In this document: one piece after another, positions 60,497-64,000 of the stretch
How the letters are laid out: the number at the start of each line of letters is the position of its first letter
How positions within the stretch are numbered: position 1 is the stretch's first letter
Source: Membranipora membranacea
Taxonomy: Eukaryota; Bryozoa; Gymnolaemata; Cheilostomatida; Membraniporidae
Direction of reading: 5' to 3'
DNA: 64,000 nt
NCBI GenBank assembly: GCA_914767715.1
Contig: OU612072.1
Location: 18,972,001-19,036,000, forward strand
The notes under the pieces: generated by a model
Seen by the model: only the letters and a program-made list of their open reading frames with translations
Told to the model about the DNA's origin: nothing
Database searches by the model: none
Position numbers and translations under genes: made by a program

Positions 60497-63400
60497 GTTC
60501 TATTTATCGTAGGATCTTGATATTTGGGACTTAGAATGAGGCCAATGAGGCCATCAACTGGTCAGAGTTTGAAAGAATTCCGATGGCTATTTCATATTTG
60601 AGCCTGCCGTTTGGCATGTTTTTTTATGACAAAAGTGGCCCAGGTTAAAAAGGTTGCTGACGCCAAACAAAGAGGTGCAGTCCCGAACGGGTTTCATTTT
60701 TAAAGTCAGCATGAAATTGCCTACGTTATAGAGCAGGTTAAAAGGAAATCTATTTTTTAAACTGGCCGTAAAAAAAACCAAGGGTCCCCCCTTTGTTACC
60801 TTTTTAAATTTTAAACTCGCTCTAATTCCTGTTCTATTTATCGTAGGATCTTGATATTCGGGATTTTGAATGAGGCCAATGAGGCCATCAACTGGTCAGA
60901 GTTTGAAAGAATTCCAATGCTATTTCAAATTTGAGCCTGCCGTTTGGCATGTTTTTTTATGACAAAAGTGGCCAAGGTTAAAAAGGTTGCTGACGCCAAA
61001 AAAAGAGGAGCAGTCCCGAACGGGTTTCAGTTTCAAAGTCAGCATGAAATTTCCTACGTTATAGAGCAGGTTAGAAGGAAATATATTTTTTAAACCGGCC
61101 GTAAATAAAACCAAGGGTCCCCCCTTTGTTACTTTTTAAAATTTTAAACTCACTCTAATTCCTGTTCTATTTATCGGAGGATCTTGATATTCGGGATTTA
61201 GAATGAGGCCAATGACGCCATCAACTGGTCAGAGTTTAAAAGAATTCCAATTGCTATTTAAAATTTGAGCCTGCCTTTTGGCATGTTTTTTCATGACAAA
61301 AGTGGCCCAGGTTAAAAAGGTTGCTGACGCCAAACAAAGAGGAGCAGTCACGAACGGGTTTCAGTGTCAATGTCAGCATAAAATTGCCTACGCTATAGAG
61401 CAGGTTAGAAGGATATCTATTTTTTAAACTGGCCGTAAAAAAAAACCAAGGGTCCCCCCTATGTTACTTTTTTAAATTTTAAACTCGCTCTAATTCCTGT
61501 TCTATTTATCCTAGGATCTTGATATTCGGGATTTTGAATGAGGCCAATGAGGCCATCAACTGGTGAGAGTTTGAAAGAATTCCGATGGCTATTTCAAATT
61601 TGACCCTGCCGTTTAGCATGTTTTTTTATGACAAAAGTGGCCCAGGTTAAAAAGGTTGCTGACGCCAAACAAAGAGGAGCAGTCCCGAACGGGTTTCAGT
61701 TTCAAAGTCAGCATGAAATTGCCTACGTTATAGAGCAGGTTAGAAGGAAATCAATTTGTTAAGCTGGCCGTAAAAAAAACCAAGGGTCCCCCCTTTGTTA
61801 CTTTTTTAAATTTTAAACTCGCTCTGATTCCTGTTCTATTTATCCTAGGATCTTGATATTCGGGATTTTGAATGAGGCCAATGAGGCCATCAACTGGTCA
61901 GAGTTTGAAAGAATTCGAATTGCTATTTCAAATTTGAGCCTGCCTTTTGGCATGTTTTTTCATGACAAAAGTGGCCCTCGTTAAAAAGGTTGCTGACGCC
62001 AAACAAAGAGGAGCAGTCCCGAACGGGTTTCAGTTTCAAAGTCAGCATGAAATTGCCTACGTTATAGAGCAGGTTAGAAGGAAATCAATTTTTTAAGCTG
62101 GCCGTAAAAAAAACCAAGGGTCCCCCCTTTGTTACTTTTTTTAATTTTAAACTCGCTCTAATTCCTGTTCTATTTATCCTAGGATCTTGATATTCGGGAC
62201 TTAGAATGAGGCCATCAACTGGTCAGAGTTTGAAAGAATTCCGATGGCTATTTCAAATTTGAGCCTGCCTTTTGGCATGTTTTTTTATGACAAAAGTGGC
62301 CCTCATTAAAAAGGTTGCTGACGCCAAACAAAGAGGAGCAGTCCCGAACGGGTTTCAGTTTCAAAGTCAGCATGAAATTGCCTACGTTATAGAGCAGGTT
62401 AGAGGGAAATCAATTTTTTAAACTGGCCGTAAAAAAACCAAGAGTCCCCCCTTTGTTACTTTTTTAAATTTTAAACTCGCTCTAATTCCTGTTCTATTTA
62501 TCGTAGGATCTTGATATTTGGGACTTAGAATGAGGCCAATGAGGCCATCAACTGGTCAGAGTTTGAAAGAATTCCGATGGCTATTTCATATTTGAGCCTG
62601 CCGTTTGGCATGTTTTTTTATGACAAGAGTGGCCCAGGTTAAAAAGGTTGCTGACGCCAAACAAAGAGGTGCAGTCCCGAACGGGTTTCATTTTTAAAGT
62701 CAGCATGAAATTGCCTACGTTATAGAGCAGGTTAGAAGGAAATCTATTTTTTAAACTGGCCGTAAAAAAAACCAAGGGTCCCCCCTTTGTTACCTTTTTA
62801 AATTTTAAACTCGCTCTAATTCCTGTTCTATTTATCGTAGGATCTTGATATTCGGGATTTTGAATGAGGCCAATGAGGCCATCAACTGGTCAGAGTTTGA
62901 AAGAATTCCAATGCTATTTCAAATTTGAGCCTGCCGTTTGGCATGTTTTTTTATGACAAAAGTGGCCAAGGTTAAAAAGGTTGCTGACGCCAAAAAAAGA
63001 GGAGCAGTCCTGAACGGGTTTCAGTTTCAAAGTCAGCATGAAATTTCCTACGTTATAGAGCAGGTTAGAAGGAAATATATTTTTTAAACCGGCCGTAAAT
63101 AAAACCAAGGGTCCCCCCTTTGTTACTTTTTAAAACTTTAAACTCGCTCTAATTCCTGTTCTATTTATCGTAGGATCTTGATATTCGGGATTTTGAATGA
63201 GGCCAATGAGGCCATCAACTGGTCAGAGTTTGAAAGAATTCCAATGCTATTTCAAATTTGAGCCTGCCGTTTGGCATGTTTTTTTATGACAAAAGTGGCC
63301 AAGGTTAAAAAGGTTGCTGACGCCAAAAAAAGAGGAGCAGTCCCGAACGGGTTTCAGTTTCAAAGTCAGCATGAAATTTCCTACGTTATAGAGCAGGTTA

Positions 63401-64000
63401 GAAGGAAATATATTTTTTAAACCGGCCGTAAATAAAACCAAGGGTCCCCCCTTTGTTACTTTTTAAAACTTTAAACTCACTCTAATTCCTGTTCTATTTA
63501 TCGGAGGATCTTGATATTCGGGATTTAGAATGAGGCCAATGACGCCATCAACTGGTCAGAGTTTAAAAGAATTCCAATTGCTATTTAAAATTTGAGCCTG
63601 CCTTTTGGCATGTTTTTTCATGACAAAAGTGGCCCAGGTTAAAAAGGTTGCTGACGCCAAACAAAGAGGAGCAGTCACGAACGGGTTTCAGTGTCAATGT
63701 CAGCATAAAATTGCCTACGCTATAGAGCAGGTTAGAAGGATATCTATTTTTTAAACTGGCCGTAAAAAAAACCAAGGGTCCCCCCTATGTTACTTTTTTA
63801 AATTTTAAACTCGCTCTAATTCCTGTTCTATTTATCCTAGGATCTTGATATTCGGGATTTTGAATGAGGCCAATGAGGCCATCAACTGGTGAGAGTTTGA
63901 AAGAATTCCGATGGCTATTTCAAATTTGACCCTGCCGTTTAGCATGTTTTTTTATGACAAAAGTGGCCCAGGTTAAAAAGGTTGCTGACGCCAAACAAAG
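60497..64000 (+). repeat. 14-monomer higher-order unit, copy 2 (truncated by window end)
   Basis: About 3.5 kb repeats 55,850-59,354 at an offset of 4,646-4,647 bp, with the same order of monomer types. Differences I could see are one extra A in the tract at about 61,440, G for A at 61,826, and T for C at 63,011. This is the closest match between long segments that I found in the window and suggests a recent duplication. The remaining part of the unit lies beyond 64,000. Confidence 0.85.
62206..62214 (+). repeat. 9-bp doublet reduced to a single copy
   Basis: Partner of the deletion at 57,559 in the second 14-monomer unit, with the same GAGCC and CTCATT monomer body following it. Confidence 0.85.

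Larger units (their letters stand above)
1..64000 (+). repeat. Satellite DNA array, ~334-bp monomer, ~191 copies
   Basis: The same unit recurs every 333-335 bp from the first to the last base, always in the same orientation. Phasing on GAATTC, the first site is at 190, the next at 523 and 857, and the last at 63,903; dividing by the period gives about 191 complete monomers plus partial units at both ends. Copies differ by scattered substitutions, homopolymer length changes and a recurrent 9-bp deletion. No unrelated sequence interrupts the array and no inverted copy was seen. Such arrays are usually centromeric, pericentromeric or other heterochromatin in eukaryotes; which applies here is inference. 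Stretches without longer reading frames, for example 26.4-30.2 kb and 45.8-49.3 kb, are the same satellite: many copies there carry a base change that closes the minus-strand frame. Confidence 0.98.
26268..64000 (+). repeat. Satellite subfamily B block (mixed forms)
   Basis: From here monomers with GTGGCCCTCG or GTGGCCCTCA are common and alternate with CCAGG and CAAGG forms. Further B-associated variants are T6CATGAC, AATCAATTTTTTAAGCTGG, GTTAGAGGGAAATC, GAAATTTCCTACG with GTAAATAAAACC, and CAGTGTCAATGTCAGCATAAAATT with GGATATC. ATCGGAGGAT also recurs, replacing the ATCGTAGGAT or ATCCTAGGAT element. These variants travel together as monomer types, and the order of types repeats, giving the higher-order units below. 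Confidence 0.82.

Noticed and set aside
1-64000. CRISPR array
   Set aside because: The repeats are about 334 bp with no unique spacers between them and no cas genes.
1-64000. Tandem rRNA, 5S, tRNA or histone gene cluster
   Set aside because: The monomer holds no recognisable rRNA or tRNA core, no A/B box arrangement that I could support, and no histone frame.

Overview
The whole 64 kb window is one uninterrupted satellite DNA array. A unit of about 334 bp is repeated head to tail on the + strand roughly 191 times, beginning and ending in mid-unit. I found no protein-coding gene, RNA gene, transposon, CRISPR array, operon or unique-sequence island. A long, moderately AT-rich array of nucleosome-scale monomers with higher-order organisation is typical of eukaryotic centromeric or other heterochromatin, so a long-read eukaryotic assembly is the likely source. 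The species cannot be told from the sequence, and I do not recognise the monomer as a named satellite family.

Monomer anatomy, phased on the EcoRI site GAATTC that most copies carry once: a segment ending in a T-tract and ATGAC; a variable dinucleotide after GTGGCC that separates the subfamilies (CCAGG, CAAGG, CTCG or CTCA forms); a well-conserved central block with the dyad CCCGAACGGG; an A7-A10 tract; a short hairpin around a G3/C6 run; a T6/AAATTTT stretch; a CTAGGAT element that is a 10-bp palindrome in some copies; and a 9-bp direct doublet AATGAGGCC just before the next EcoRI site.

Layout: positions 1 to about 26,260 hold subfamily A only (GTGGCCCAGG and GTGGCCAAGG forms). One hybrid monomer at 26,241-26,574 starts as A and continues as B. 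From there to the end the CTCG/CTCA forms (subfamily B) are mixed with CCAGG and CAAGG forms. Within both halves, runs of 4, 5, 6, 7, 8, 11 or 14 monomers are repeated as higher-order units, next to each other or up to about 14 kb apart. The clearest is a 14-monomer, roughly 4,646-bp unit at 55.85-60.5 kb, repeated almost exactly from 60.5 kb to the window end. The pattern is what repeated unequal exchange and conversion produce.

Open reading frames occur only as by-products of the repetition. The most notable is a 44-codon ATG frame on the + strand in most monomers. It sometimes runs on to 118 codons when a T-tract gains a base. I do not call it a gene, but describe it because its pattern of variation can be tested. 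Duplication boundaries below were read by eye from diagnostic variants and may be off by tens of bases; no identity percentages were computed.
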